Shown in pieces: positions 10,717 to 20,416 of a DNA stretch of 64,000 bases. Origin of the DNA: Peronospora farinosa (lineage: Eukaryota; Oomycota; Peronosporomycetes; Peronosporales; Peronosporaceae). The position numbers and the translations under genes were made by a program. Each line of letters opens with the position of its first letter. Positions within the stretch are counted from its first letter, which is position 1. The notes beneath the pieces are model-generated. The model worked only from the letters and a program-made list of their open reading frames with translations. It searched no databases and was not told the origin of the DNA. The DNA is taken from the NCBI GenBank assembly GCA_947646735.1, contig CANTFK010000842.1, positions 62,001-126,000 of the forward strand, written 5' to 3'.

Positions 10717-11757
10717 ATGACCATATTCGAGATGAACATGGGCGATTCTTCGGTGGCTCCAGCGGTCTCGCTGGAGCATTCTGATCTTCCACATCTCACC
10801 TCGGTGGAGTGGCAGGCACTACATCGCCTCGCGGCGGTGTCTGGCGAAACTATTTTGACGTCGCTGCTGAGCACAGCGACGCCCGATGATCAACGTGCCG
10901 CCATCCAAGACTTTATGGTGCGCGAGCTCACCCGAAGCAAATCGGCGAGTAATGACTCCCTCGCGCACTTCGCACCATGATGCTATCAAGATGGAGACGT
11001 CAACGTACTCCGGTGATGGTCCGGATCGTCTCCTCCTTAATCGCTGGTTTCGCGAGGTGGATATTGCAATAGCGTCAAGATTAATTGACGCTCCGACGGC
11101 CAAGGTCAATTTCCTGTTGTCTCGCCTTGCCGTCAAAGCCAAGGAATGGGCTCTCGGAAAGCTCGTCGTAGATGAGTCGGCGTTTCCTACGCTGGACGAT
11201 ATCCAGCGTGACTTACGACTGGCTTTCGAGCCTCCTCAAGATGAATCTCGCTTGCGTGCAGATTTCTTCCACTTTGACAGGACAAGCTGTCGATGCGTGA
11301 CTACGTGCAGAAGACACGTCATCTTGCTTCGCGCATTACCACGCAGCCAATTGACATGGCTTCACAAGTCCATGTCTTTATTTTTGGTATGCAAGAGGGC
11401 ATGACGCGTTATTGCCTCACACGTGCTGAGCCAAAGTCCCTCGAGGAGGCATTTGCCCTTGCGCTTCGTGAGAATTACACTGCTGAGTCGTCGTACCTGC
11501 ACGCAGCGTCACAACATCCCCGGACGTCTGGCCCAGAGCCAAGGAAAATTGATGCAATTGAGTCCTCTCGTGGTCGCGGCAAATCATTAAGCCGCGACAT
11601 TCGCAATCCTAACACGATGAAGTGTTTTCGCTGTGGTATAACAGACCATCGTGCGGCTGTCTGTCGTGCACCTGCGCCGGTGACTATGAGCACAGCTGTC
11701 TCACGAGGAGACGCTGTGTCGTCGGTGGTCCCGCCAAAAAACGAGCGGTTCCAGTAG
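10717..11757 (+). pseudogene. Element B Gag, frameshifted
   Basis: Three overlapping frames (10717-10980, 10886-11404, 11293-11757) together read as one Gag: an N-terminal HLTSVEWQALHRLAA segment, a capsid-like [14 protein letters not shown]...[18 protein letters not shown] region, and a zinc knuckle CFRCGITDHRAAVC. At least two frameshifts interrupt it. The element C Gag has the same layout (HLSDLEWNAVQRMAE and FEPPRAEFRARA), showing common origin. Confidence 0.8.
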
Positions 11758-11800
11758 GCGTGGGCGCCCTACTGGCAGAAATGGAGCCCCGAGTACTCAG

Positions 11801-12619
11801 GTGGCAGATCGGGCTCCTAGATCTAAAGTGATTCATACCCACTTCAATGCCACCACCATGCGCGATGATTCGAGACTGATTATTATCAGTCTCATCGTCG
11901 CTGGAGTGAAGCGACTACTTCGAGCGTTGTTAGATTCTGGCGCTTCCAACAACTTCTTTCGTGCATCCTGTTTGTCCCTTCTTCCGTCGACTGTCACGGT
12001 TCGAGAAGGTCCAGGTGACATCGTTCTCAAATTTGCCGATGGACAACCAAAATGTGTCCCGCGTAAAACAGTGGTTGTACCGTACACTTTCGACGGTTTC
12101 CAGAGCAACGACGAATTTTTGGTGTACGAGATGAACTATGCATTTGATTGCATACTTGGGATACCGTGGCTGTCACGGTATCAGCCGAAGATAGATTGGC
12201 TATCTCGGTCCGTCAAAAGACGAAGCGGTTATGACGTCAGTGAAGTGTTTACTCATTTTTTGGTCGCTTCATCCGATTGGCCTCACGTCAGGGTCGTGAA
12301 CGAACTCGCCACGACTAGTAGTCAACACAGAGAGAGCGATGGCCCTCTGTGCGCAATATGTCCTGTTACACTGATGGAGCCACACAACGAGGCGGTCGAA
12401 CAGCGGTTCTTGCACACACGGACATCGGTCGAACAGGGGTTCCCGATCAATTTCGAGGCGGTCGAGCAGGGGCTCCCGCGTACAAGTACATCGGACGAGC
12501 AGAGGCTCCCGATAAATATCGAGGCGGTCGAGCAGGGGCTCCCGCAAACAAGTGAAGCGGTCGAAGACGAGCTCCCGCTTTTGTTTGACGAGAATGGGCG
12601 GACTACGGATCCGCCATGA
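11801..12619 (+). CDS. Element B protease with C-terminal tandem repeat
   Basis: A 272-codon frame. Residues about 45-55 hold the retropepsin motif LLDSGASNNFF, and FDCILGIPWLSRYQPKIDW is the second conserved region followed by the flap partner. After the protease fold the frame continues into an acidic repeat (12389-12580) of 11-12-residue units of the type EAVEQGLPxxx. The frame stops at a TGA that forms the left arm of a perfect 24-bp hairpin. Confidence 0.8.
   Translation: MADRAPRSKVIHTHFNATTMRDDSRLIIISLIVAGVKRLLRALLDSGASNNFFRASCLSLLPSTVTVREGPGDIVLKFADGQPKCVPRKTVVVPYTFDGFQSNDEFLVYEMNYAFDCILGIPWLSRYQPKIDWLSRSVKRRSGYDVSEVFTHFLVASSDWPHVRVVNELATTSSQHRESDGPLCAICPVTLMEPHNEAVEQRFLHTRTSVEQGFPINFEAVEQGLPRTSTSDEQRLPINIEAVEQGLPQTSEAVEDELPLLFDENGRTTDPP
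12389..12580 (+). repeat. Coding tandem repeat (EAVEQGLP units) in element B
   Basis: About six imperfect units of 30-39 bp around GGCGGTCGAGCAGGGGCTCCCG. They translate as EAVEQRFL, SVEQGFPIN, EAVEQGLPRT, SDEQRLPIN, EAVEQGLPQT and EAVEDELP. It lies between protease and RT, a spacer in other Gypsy elements. Confidence 0.8.
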
Positions 12620-12674
12620 GACCGACGTGGTGGAGACAGAGCTCCCACGTCTCTGTCTCCACCACGTCGGTCTC
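12618..12674. repeat. Perfect 24-bp inverted repeat with 9-nt loop
   Basis: The left arm 12618-12641 is exactly complementary to the right arm 12651-12674, separated by CTCCCACGT. It falls at the end of the protease frame, so it could form a stable RNA hairpin between protease and RT. Confidence 0.95.
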
Positions 12675-13020
12675 GAGCAGAGGCTCGAGACGCAAGAGAT
12701 CACGCAAGAAAGGAGCACGCCGGTCAACGAGACGACGAAATTCACGTCAACATGCTGATTCATTTGATTCCGTAGTGACGGAATCCGTATGCGCGCTTGA
12801 ATATGTGGAGGGATCCTCACATCGTGGCCGCTACATTGAGGTAGCGATCCCACCGTGCACTGCTGCAGATATCACATCTCTGCCAGACCTTACATGGAAA
12901 GACTTCCTTCATGACCTCAAGGCCGGCGACATCGAGCAAGTGTGCATCGTTTCAGCCAACGAAGCAGCCAGTGAAGAAGTTCTAGAGGCTCGCCCGAAGA
13001 GCGCCGAGCCTAAATAAGCG

Positions 13021-14683
13021 CGCGAAGAACGCTTCGCGGCACAGTCTTGGGATGCTCTTCGTGCTTCGGACAACCCTGTATACGATATCGCCCGTGAGTA
13101 CGCCAGAATTTTCCCGGAGAAAATTCCAGCTGAGCTTCCGGCGGATCGTGGTGTGCGGCACGAGATAGATCTCATGCCAGGATCGAAATACTGCGTGAAA
13201 AGGCAGTGGCCGTTACCGCGCGACCAAGTCATCGCTATTGATGAATTTTTCGAGGGTCGCCGCAAGGCTGGCCATGTCCGCGAGAGTATCTCGCCACATT
13301 CGAGTCCGACTTTCTGTATAAAGAAAGCCACCGGCGGTTGGCGCATTGTACACGCTTTCAACAAGCTGAATGACGCCACTATCCCGGCTCAAACACCTAT
13401 TCCTCGAAAAGACATGGTATTAAATACCATGTCCGGGAGCGAGATTTACAGCGCCATAGATCTGACAGACGGTTTCTATCAGATCCTCATGAGGGACAGT
13501 GAAATTCCGCTCACTGCGGTCAGCACCCCAAGCGGGATGCTTTGGGAGTGGTTAGTCATGCTACAAGGTCTTAAGAACGCTCCAGCTACGTTCAATCGGA
13601 TGGTGACACAAGCACTTCGCCCACTTCGCGACTTTGCACCGAGCTACTTTGACGACATTTTCGTTCACAGCCGCGCTGAGCAAAAGCTCAGCGCTACGGA
13701 GGTACACCTTCGACACTTGAAGCAGGTGTTTCAAGTTATGCGCGAGAATAAATTGTATGCTAATTTGAAGAAATGTGTCTTCTGCGCTCCCGAGATTCCA
13801 GTTTTCGGTTGTTACGTCAGCAAGGAAGGTGTTCGCGCTGAACCTGAGAAGATCTCATCGATCTGCACCTGGACAACGCCTAGGAAGCAAACGGAATTAC
13901 GTCAATGGCTCGGTCTGGCGAATTACTTGCATAAGTATACAAGAACTATGCCGAGCTAATTCATCCATTATCGACTTTGCTCAAGAAAGATGCAGTATGG
14001 TTATGGACGGGCAGAACATCAATCTGCATTCGACTCCGTAAAGAAGAGCTTGTCCGAGGCACCGGTGCTGATGTCTACCTGATGACTCTAAGCCATTCCA
14101 CGTCGTGTGTGACGCGAGCAATTTCGCTATAGGATGTGCCCTCATGCAATTTGATGACGAGGGTCGAGAGCGCGTCGTAAGTTTTCAATCACGACAGATG
14201 AAACCTGCCGAGAAAAATTATCCGGTACACGACAAGGAACTTTTGGCTATGCTTTACGCGCTAATCAAGCTCAGAGTATATTTGCTCGGCGAAAAGATGT
14301 TTTTTTTCTACACATATCACGCATCATTGCGTACCGCCGTCAAGAGTCCTCACTTGTCCCAGCGTATGGCACGGTGGTTGTCATTTTTTGTCGAGTATAA
14401 TTTTGTGGTGCATTACAAGCCTGGCAAGAATATTATTCTCGCTGACGCGCTTTCTCGTCGTCCTGATTTCGATCCTCGGCGTGATATGGGTCATCAAACG
14501 GAGTATGTTGATGACGACGAAGATATCTGTGTGTGTTGTATTGAACTGGGACTTAATGCGATGATTTCGACCCCGTGCTTTCGATCCGAACTCAGATCGC
14601 TGAATCCTACGCGAATGACTTCTTCTATGCAGGAATCATCAACTATCTCAGGGATCCGAGCGAAAAATTACTCGCGAAGTTGA
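13021..14683 (+). pseudogene. Element B reverse transcriptase and RNase H, broken
   Basis: RT (13021-13959) has the primer-grip and catalytic strands, including SAIDLTDGFYQI and SYFDDIFVHS, so the YxDD box is intact. A TAA at 13015-13017 separates it from upstream pol, and a frameshift near 13960 separates it from RNase H (14105-14683). RNase H shows CDAS, DKELLAMLYA and a third motif that reads YTYHASL (14309-14326) where YTDH is expected, so one of the three catalytic acids is lost. Confidence 0.85.
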
Positions 14684-16030
14684 CGAAACCAACACGCGAC
14701 AACATCAAGCGTTACGCGCTTGACGGTCCGTTGCTGACGTACACGATGGACGTCTTTGATTCCCCGCGTGTCGTCATCCCTGCTGATGACTACCTTCAAG
14801 CCCGATTGGTTCATGAGTTTCACGACAGCCCAGATGGCGGACACCTGGGTCGCGAGAAGACGTTTGCAGCTATTTCTCGCGTATTTTTCTGGCCGCGAAT
14901 GTATAAATACATCCATAAATGGGTGCGCTCCTGTGAAACCTGTCATCGTGTGAAGCCCGCGCCGTCTTTACAAGCCCCATTGCGTCCGCTTCCGATTGAT
15001 ACGGAAGCCTGGCGCTCGGTCAGCATGGATTTTATCTTTAAGCTTCCACCGGATGAACAGAAACGCACGGTCGTATTGGTTCTAGTGGATCGATTCAGCA
15101 AAATGGTGCATTTTGCTCCGTTCTCCGCCAACATTACGGCGGAGATTACAGCGAAGATCTTCATTGATCTTATCTTTAGGCATCACGGCTTGCCAGAATC
15201 TATTGTTTCGGACCGTGACCCGCGTTTCACTTCGGCTTTCTGGGCCGAATTATTCCAGCTATTAGGCACGCGGGCTGATGTCTACGGCGGCCCATCCAGA
15301 GACGGATGGGCAAACGGAGTGTGTGAACAGAGTGCTCGAAGATGTCTTGCGTAGTTACGCAACATCGTTCTCATCATGGAGTTCATTTCTTCCACTTGCA
15401 GAGTTTGCAATCAACAATGCTGTCCATGCGTCAACCGGGTTGACCCCTTTTTTCGTTAACAACGCGAGGCATCCTCGCGTTCCGGCGCTGCTTGCTCTCT
15501 CAGCTTCAGAACACCCTGTTTCCAATCTTGGTGGGGGAGTATCTACGGATGGAATTGCGCCGAAACTATTGATGATTGATTACGATGCGCATAAGGTTGC
15601 TGTCGATGCACCTAATTCTGGAAATTTCGTGGCCAACGGCATATCGACTCCTGACGCGATGCTTTCCATCGCGTCTCCCGTTGCCAATTTTGCTCCAAAA
15701 GAGAATACGTCGCCTGTAAGTTCGGCTGCAGTAACCGAATTCCTACTATTACGACAAGGAATCACGCGTTTTGTGCGTGATGCATTACAAGAGGCAGTCG
15801 ACAAGCAAAAGGAGAATGCTGACAGAAGAGGACGAAAGAATATGTTGACATTTCAAGAAGGTGACAGAGTATTGTTATCAACAAGTGGATTACCAAACAC
15901 CTCAGTGACGAATTTGGGCGCTAATAAGTTAGCGCCAAGCTATATTGGCCCATTTCGGGTTGTCAAGGTGCATGGTGACGCTTACACGCTAGACATACCT
16001 ACATCTATGCATTTGCACCCCACATTCTAA
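14575..16030 (+). pseudogene. Element B integrase, frameshifted
   Basis: Two frames (14575-15354, 15278-16030). The first has the H-H-C-C zinc finger (HEFHDSPDGGHLG...CETCHRVKP) and the two Asp motifs VSMDFIFKLP and VSDRDPRFTSAFW. The second carries the catalytic Glu region (HPETDGQTECVNRVLEDV), then a GPY/F module (LAPSYIGPFRVVKVHGDAYTLD). The frameshift falls between the second Asp and the Glu. Confidence 0.85.
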
Positions 16031-16040
16031 GTCGGGCGCC

Positions 16041-17409
16041 TCAAGGCTTACCTGCCAGCGGATCTCCCTTCGAATCTTCCCCGCTCTTCTGTGCCGGCTC
16101 GAAATCCGACATCCCTTGACGACGACGTTGACGACGACTGGGACCAAGTCCAACCCGAACGCGTGCAGACTCGATCTGCTGGGGACCTCCGAACGCAGTC
16201 GTCTCAAGTTGACGTAGGCGCTCAACCAGTACCATCTGCTCACGTCGAGTCCGCTCAGCAGCCTCAGTCGCAGTATACGCACGATCTTGAGCTCTCTCAG
16301 CCATCTCGCGAGCATCAAGTAGGGCGTTCTTCGACTCTTCGGCTTCAGCGCGGAGTAAGCGCAGCTCATCATTCGACTGTACAGGCGCCCGATTGCGAGA
16401 ATCGGCGCTCATCGCCAGAGGTCTTCCGTCGTGATGCTCCTCCTCCCTTAGTTGATGCATCGGGTGCGCGACGCTGGATAGTCGACCGAATTGTCGATCA
16501 CGAGGATCACAAGTCCCAGGCGCCGACTTTACAGGGTTCGCTGGTTGGGATATTCCCCGGCGGACGATACATGGGAGCCATGGAGTACGCTGTCCCAAGA
16601 TGTCCCGGACGTGGTCGAGGACTATGAGTCCCGTAGAAAGACGGTGATCGCGACCGACGCTGCCGGTTCCATCCCCGATCTCGCGAGCCGTAATGCTCGC
16701 GAGCAACGAAACCACGACGACCTCCCGAGCGACTCCGAGACCGAGACCTATTACGAGGCTCGGGAGCATACGGATGATACGGCTGACGACCTCGGCTACG
16801 TGAATTCCGTCGGTGATCGTAAGGACGCGCTCTCACTCGCCGTAGCTCGGACACCTGGAGCTCCGAAAGGCTTCTCTCATAACGGGCAATCCATGGACGA
16901 ATATGATCGGGCATGCCTCGCGCACACACCAAGTCGTCCCATTCCTGCAGGACCGGTCGCGATCTGCCCACGTTGCACGTTGGACATCCCTCACGAACGG
17001 GGACGTAACAAAGGTGATACTCGTCACACGTCATACGACAGATGCGCCGGCGCAGGTCGCTAATAGCGTGTCTATCACGCGTTCCCTCGCGACCGTCTAA
17101 TCAGGACGTGAAGGACGTTCCTTCACGTCGGCTCGCGTTCCAGCGCCTGATGAAGGCACACCAAGACCTCTGCAACGCATCGTCGGTATATGCGTTGTTC
17201 GTCGCCTTGCCTCTCACTGTACGGTATCGCGTGAAAAGGTCCTTCATGACCTCTAGTGGCTTGGGTTCGACAGCACCTTCAAGACCATACAAGCGCCACG
17301 GTTTCAAGTCCCCATCCATGACCTGCGGCGCCTGCTCTTTACGGATTGTCGCTTGGTATTCCCAGTTCTGGTTGTCAGAGACATTGTTTCGTGGACGCCT
17401 AGGGTCCAT
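16041..17409 (-). pseudogene. Element B antisense accessory gene, frameshifted
   Basis: Three consecutive minus-strand frames read inward from the 3' LTR. 17409-17101 holds LKPWRLYG and ALQRSWCAFIRRW. 17034-16507 holds LCYVPVREGCPTC, PWIARYERSLSELQ and an RS-rich stretch. 16769-16041 holds a long coiled coil, LRLLRAEAEESKNALLDARE and onward. Element C has a plus-strand gene in the same place with matching landmarks (KPWMLPKHLL, FLQSWNAFI, LCLSWGDPCPGC, PWWRARISSEMREG, coiled coil). Function unknown. The RS-rich part faces the acidic tail on the sense strand and could partly be a mirror of it. Confidence 0.55.
16491..17063 (+). CDS. Element B chromodomain and acidic tail
   Basis: The frame contains LYRVRWLGYSPADDTWEPWSTL, a chromodomain core of the type found at the end of chromovirus integrases, which steers integration to modified histones. 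It is followed by an Asp/Glu-rich tail. It is separated from the integrase by one frameshift. The same DNA is read on the other strand by the antisense gene at 16041-17409. Confidence 0.75.
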   Translation: MSITRITSPRRRLYRVRWLGYSPADDTWEPWSTLSQDVPDVVEDYESRRKTVIATDAAGSIPDLASRNAREQRNHDDLPSDSETETYYEAREHTDDTADDLGYVNSVGDRKDALSLAVARTPGAPKGFSHNGQSMDEYDRACLAHTPSRPIPAGPVAICPRCTLDIPHERGRNKGDTRHTSYDRCAGAGR

Positions 17410-17523
17410 GCTGCTCAGTAAAGTCTAACTGAGCAGGTTCGGAGTTACGCCGTTGGTAGAGAAGGAACTTTCCGCGACTGGCGCTTACGTTGAGGTAAGC
17501 GCAACTTAAAGACAGGGGGGTGA

Positions 17524-17842
17524 TGTAATGGGGCAACCCATTACATGAGTAGTTATAGGATTAATCGATAATTACATAAGTAGGCATAGGGCAGTACTCG
17601 ATTAGCGGATACTGCGCGTCATTTTATATTTGGTTTAGTATTGGGGTGCCAGACCCAATAATTAGCCAATAATTAATTGACTTCCATATTGAGTGGTTCC
17701 CATGAGCTAGGGAACATATTCGCACTTACTGCGAATTAAAACTAAAACAAAAATAAAACAGAGTTATATTTACGAGTTAATCAAGAGCGCTTCCTCAACG
17801 CCGTTTTAGTGTAAGACGGTAACGGGCCCCTAGCCCGTTACA
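17524..17842 (+). repeat. Element B 3' LTR
   Basis: A 319-bp LTR, about 98% identical to 10372-10690 by eye. It is preceded by the polypurine tract ACAGGGGGGTGA and followed by the AGATC duplication. Confidence 0.93.
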
Positions 17843-18158
17843 AGATCTTCTGCAAGCGCTGGGAATTACGATAAGTTTTCGAGACCGGACAGTACAATGG
17901 GAAGATCAGTGTATAACAATTAACACTGGAAATACCATTAACGCACCGCCCCAACTAGCCGACACAGAGTGTCTGGAGGAGTATAAAGAGATAGCGGATT
18001 CAGCTGCTGACCCAAAAGACTTGCTTCCAGAACATCTCGATACCGACGTCTCGAGGCAGTATTTGGATCTGATCGAGAAGTATCGCCATTTATATGACGG
18101 TCATTTGGGACGCATGCGGTTCGCTGATTACGTGTTACCACTGTCACCTGAGTATAAA

Positions 18159-18617
18159 TGTAATGGGGCACCCTCCGACTATACTGATTACAGTATAGTC
18201 TATCTTCACTGATTACAGTGAAAGTAGCTGCCTCAAAACCTCACGTACGCGTGAGCAGAGGAAGCTGATCAACTAAACAAACGCTTAGTTGAGAGGGAAA
18301 AGAAAACTGTATTTAGTATAGTTAACTATCTTAATAAAACTAATCTGTTATAACCTATGTTAACTATATTAAACTACAACTATGTATGTTGACAACTTGC
18401 CCTCCACTCATTGCGCGCGTCCATCGGTCATTGGTCAGCGCGTTGGTTGATATGATGGCCTATATCAACCAATGAAAGGGCATCTCCAACTTCAAGGAGA
18501 CCTAGGAACAATATTATAAGAAAAGGTAATATTGTCAAAATATTATTAGTTATAATAATATTTTTATTGACACTTCATATAAGTGTCAATATTTTGTTAC
18601 GGGCTCGCCCCGTTACA
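18159..18617 (-). repeat. Element C 3' LTR, full length (459 bp)
   Basis: On the minus strand it begins TGTAACGGGGC and ends GCCCCATTACA, nearly inverted copies of each other. It contains several hairpins, for example 18177-18200 (10-bp arms GACTATACTG/CAGTATAGTC). Its outermost 100 bp have no counterpart in the 5' LTR. Confidence 0.9.
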
Positions 18618-18655
18618 TCACCCCCCTAACCAACAGTCACATTAGTGACTGTTTA

Positions 18656-20416
18656 GTGACTATGGGAAAGGAGAATTTGTTGAATTTTCTTTCATTAAAC
18701 AATTACGCTATGACAAAGTCAATGCGCGTCGCTGCTAAGGCAGCCAAGAGCTCGGCTGCACGCCTGTGTGCAGCCGCTACTGAGGCTTCACAGCCTCAGC
18801 CAGCCGACTCTAATGTGTCTGCTGGAAGTCAACATCAGCCTGCAACGCCTGTTGCAGGTTCACGTAGCGCTTCGCCGCGTGAAGATGTTGACCCAGAGTT
18901 AGTCGTTGACTACTCTGGTGAGTCGGATGACGCATCCGACTCAAAGCCACCTGTGTCACTCCCGAGCTCTCCCCGGGTTGATGCCTCGTCGTTGAATGTT
19001 ACGAAGAGGGATCGTGGTACATTGAGTGAATCAATGTACCGTGAAATGTTCGGGTCGTCTGATGAATCAGACGACTCGCCAAACGAGTCGAAGGATAGTG
19101 ACTCGGGTGGGGACCGTAAGGGTGATGTCAGTGCTTCTACTGACATCAATGCTCATAGTGTCGATACTTCTGTTGACACTAATGCCCGTGGTGTCGGTAC
19201 TTCTGTTGACACCACGCAGGAGGCTTTAGACCGCAACGTATTGCGTCTTGCTCCTGATCGCAAGCCATGGATGCTACCTAAGCATCTGCTTGATCGTTGG
19301 TCTGGAAAGACCAGCGAACGGTTCCCCATACCGTTGTTTGATGCGTCAAAGCTTCACGGCCTTGACGCCAGTGCGAAGAACTTTCGCACTGAGAACGATT
19401 ATTACATCGATGTGTTCCTTGAACATCGATGGTATGGCCCACACAAGAAGCGTGGGGCTGACGCGTTCCTCCAATCTTGGAACGCGTTTATCACCAACGT
19501 TTTAAACGTTGGGAAAGAGGCTTGATTTCAAAGAATTTTTCTACTTGCAATAAGTTTGAGAAACGAAGTACGTCCGGTGCATGCTATCGTTTGCACCGGT
19601 TATCGAGAGAGGCAGGCCTGTTATGCCTCTCTTGGGGCGACCCATGCCCGGGGTGCCTGAGCACCTCGTTAAGAGCGCCTAAGGAGGCGTACCTCCTTAC
19701 TGAGCCCTGGTGGAGGGCTCGAATCTCTTCTGAAATGCGTGAAGGGATTGCTACTTTGCAATCCCTTTACGAACGCGCTGGGCGCTCGTTTTCCGATGGT
19801 ACTTCACCATCGGGTGTCCCTTGTCGTACAGTTCGACAAGGCCGGGAACGTCGGCCATCAGTTGGGCCCGAGGTTCCCAGCTATCCGCCGAAGGCGGATA
19901 GCCACGCCACCGGACGAGATAAGTCCCTTCACCTCGCGGTGCTTTAGTAAGCGTTCCACGAGGAAGCGCTTCCCACATGGGAGTCCACCAGCGGATGCGG
20001 TGGTGGAGGAAAAACCCTGTCCTATTCTTTCATCGGACTTGGCTGCTGAGTTAGACGGGTTTGCCCGTGTAACTCGTGAGCTCCGTTGTGATGTTGATCA
20101 CGAACGGGATAAGCGTCGCCGCTTAGAGGACATTGTGCGACAGCTTGGGTTTGACAATGAGAGGTCTCGGGGAAACAATGCTGTCGCACTATTTAAGAAT
20201 GAACGGCGACTTCATTCTCTGAGTAACGAGCTGGCGACAGCTCGTCAGGAGATCGCCCAATATCATGGGACGATCTCGTCTCTACACGACCAGGTATCGA
20301 ATCTGGTTCGTGACAACAAGAATGTGAAGGGGATTCTTGAGAGTAATGGCTATCTTCGTCGTTCGAAGAAGCCGCGTACTGAACGTACGGACGAAGACGT
20401 CCCACGTAAAACGTAG
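18656..20416 (+). pseudogene. Element C antisense accessory gene, two frameshifts
   Basis: It is read on the plus strand from 39 bp inside the 3' LTR towards the integrase. Frame 1 (18656-19525, 289 codons) has an Ala/Ser-rich and Asp/Ser-rich N-terminus, then KPWMLPKHLLDRWSGKTSER and HKKRGADAFLQSWNAFI. One missing base near 19520 shifts to frame 2 (to about 19930), with GLLCLSWGDPCPGCLST and TEPWWRARISSEMREGIATL. Frame 3 (to 20416) ends in a coiled coil, VTRELRCDVDHERDKRRRLE onward, and a basic tail. The same landmarks occur in the antisense gene of B. No known family was recognised. It overlaps the chromodomain (19751-19978) and integrase tail on the other strand. Confidence 0.65.
19751..19978 (-). 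pseudogene. Element C chromodomain
   Basis: The minus-strand frame reads TYLVRWRGYPPSADSWEPRA followed by LMADVPGLVELYDK, a clear chromodomain. It is out of frame with the integrase tail (ending at 20193), so the pol polyprotein is broken here. Confidence 0.85.

Larger units (their letters stand above)
10372..17842 (+). mobile_element. Element B: full-length Gypsy (chromovirus-like) retrotransposon, 7,471 bp
   Basis: Two 319-bp LTRs (10372-10690 and 17524-17842) with TGTAATGGGGC...CCCGTTACA ends, flanked by a perfect target duplication AGATC (10367-10371 and 17843-17847). Internal order: gag with zinc knuckle, protease, RT, RNase H, integrase, chromodomain. The LTRs differ at about six sites, so it is older than the Copia element. 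Multiple frameshifts break gag and pol, and RNase H has lost a catalytic Asp. A polypurine tract ACAGGGGGGTGA (17512-17523) abuts the 3' LTR. It also carries a minus-strand gene (16041-17409). Confidence 0.95.
10031..18158 (+). pseudogene. Element D protease, split by element B
   Basis: The left part (10031-10371) contains LLDTGASRSIFNK, the retropepsin catalytic motif, then decays into frame changes and ends in MIIGRDL. The right part (17848-18158) continues in frame with LQALGITISFRDRTVQW and a linker ending SPEYK before element C. The ILG-like second motif is represented by IIGRDLLQALGI, exactly at the insertion point. Confidence 0.75.
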
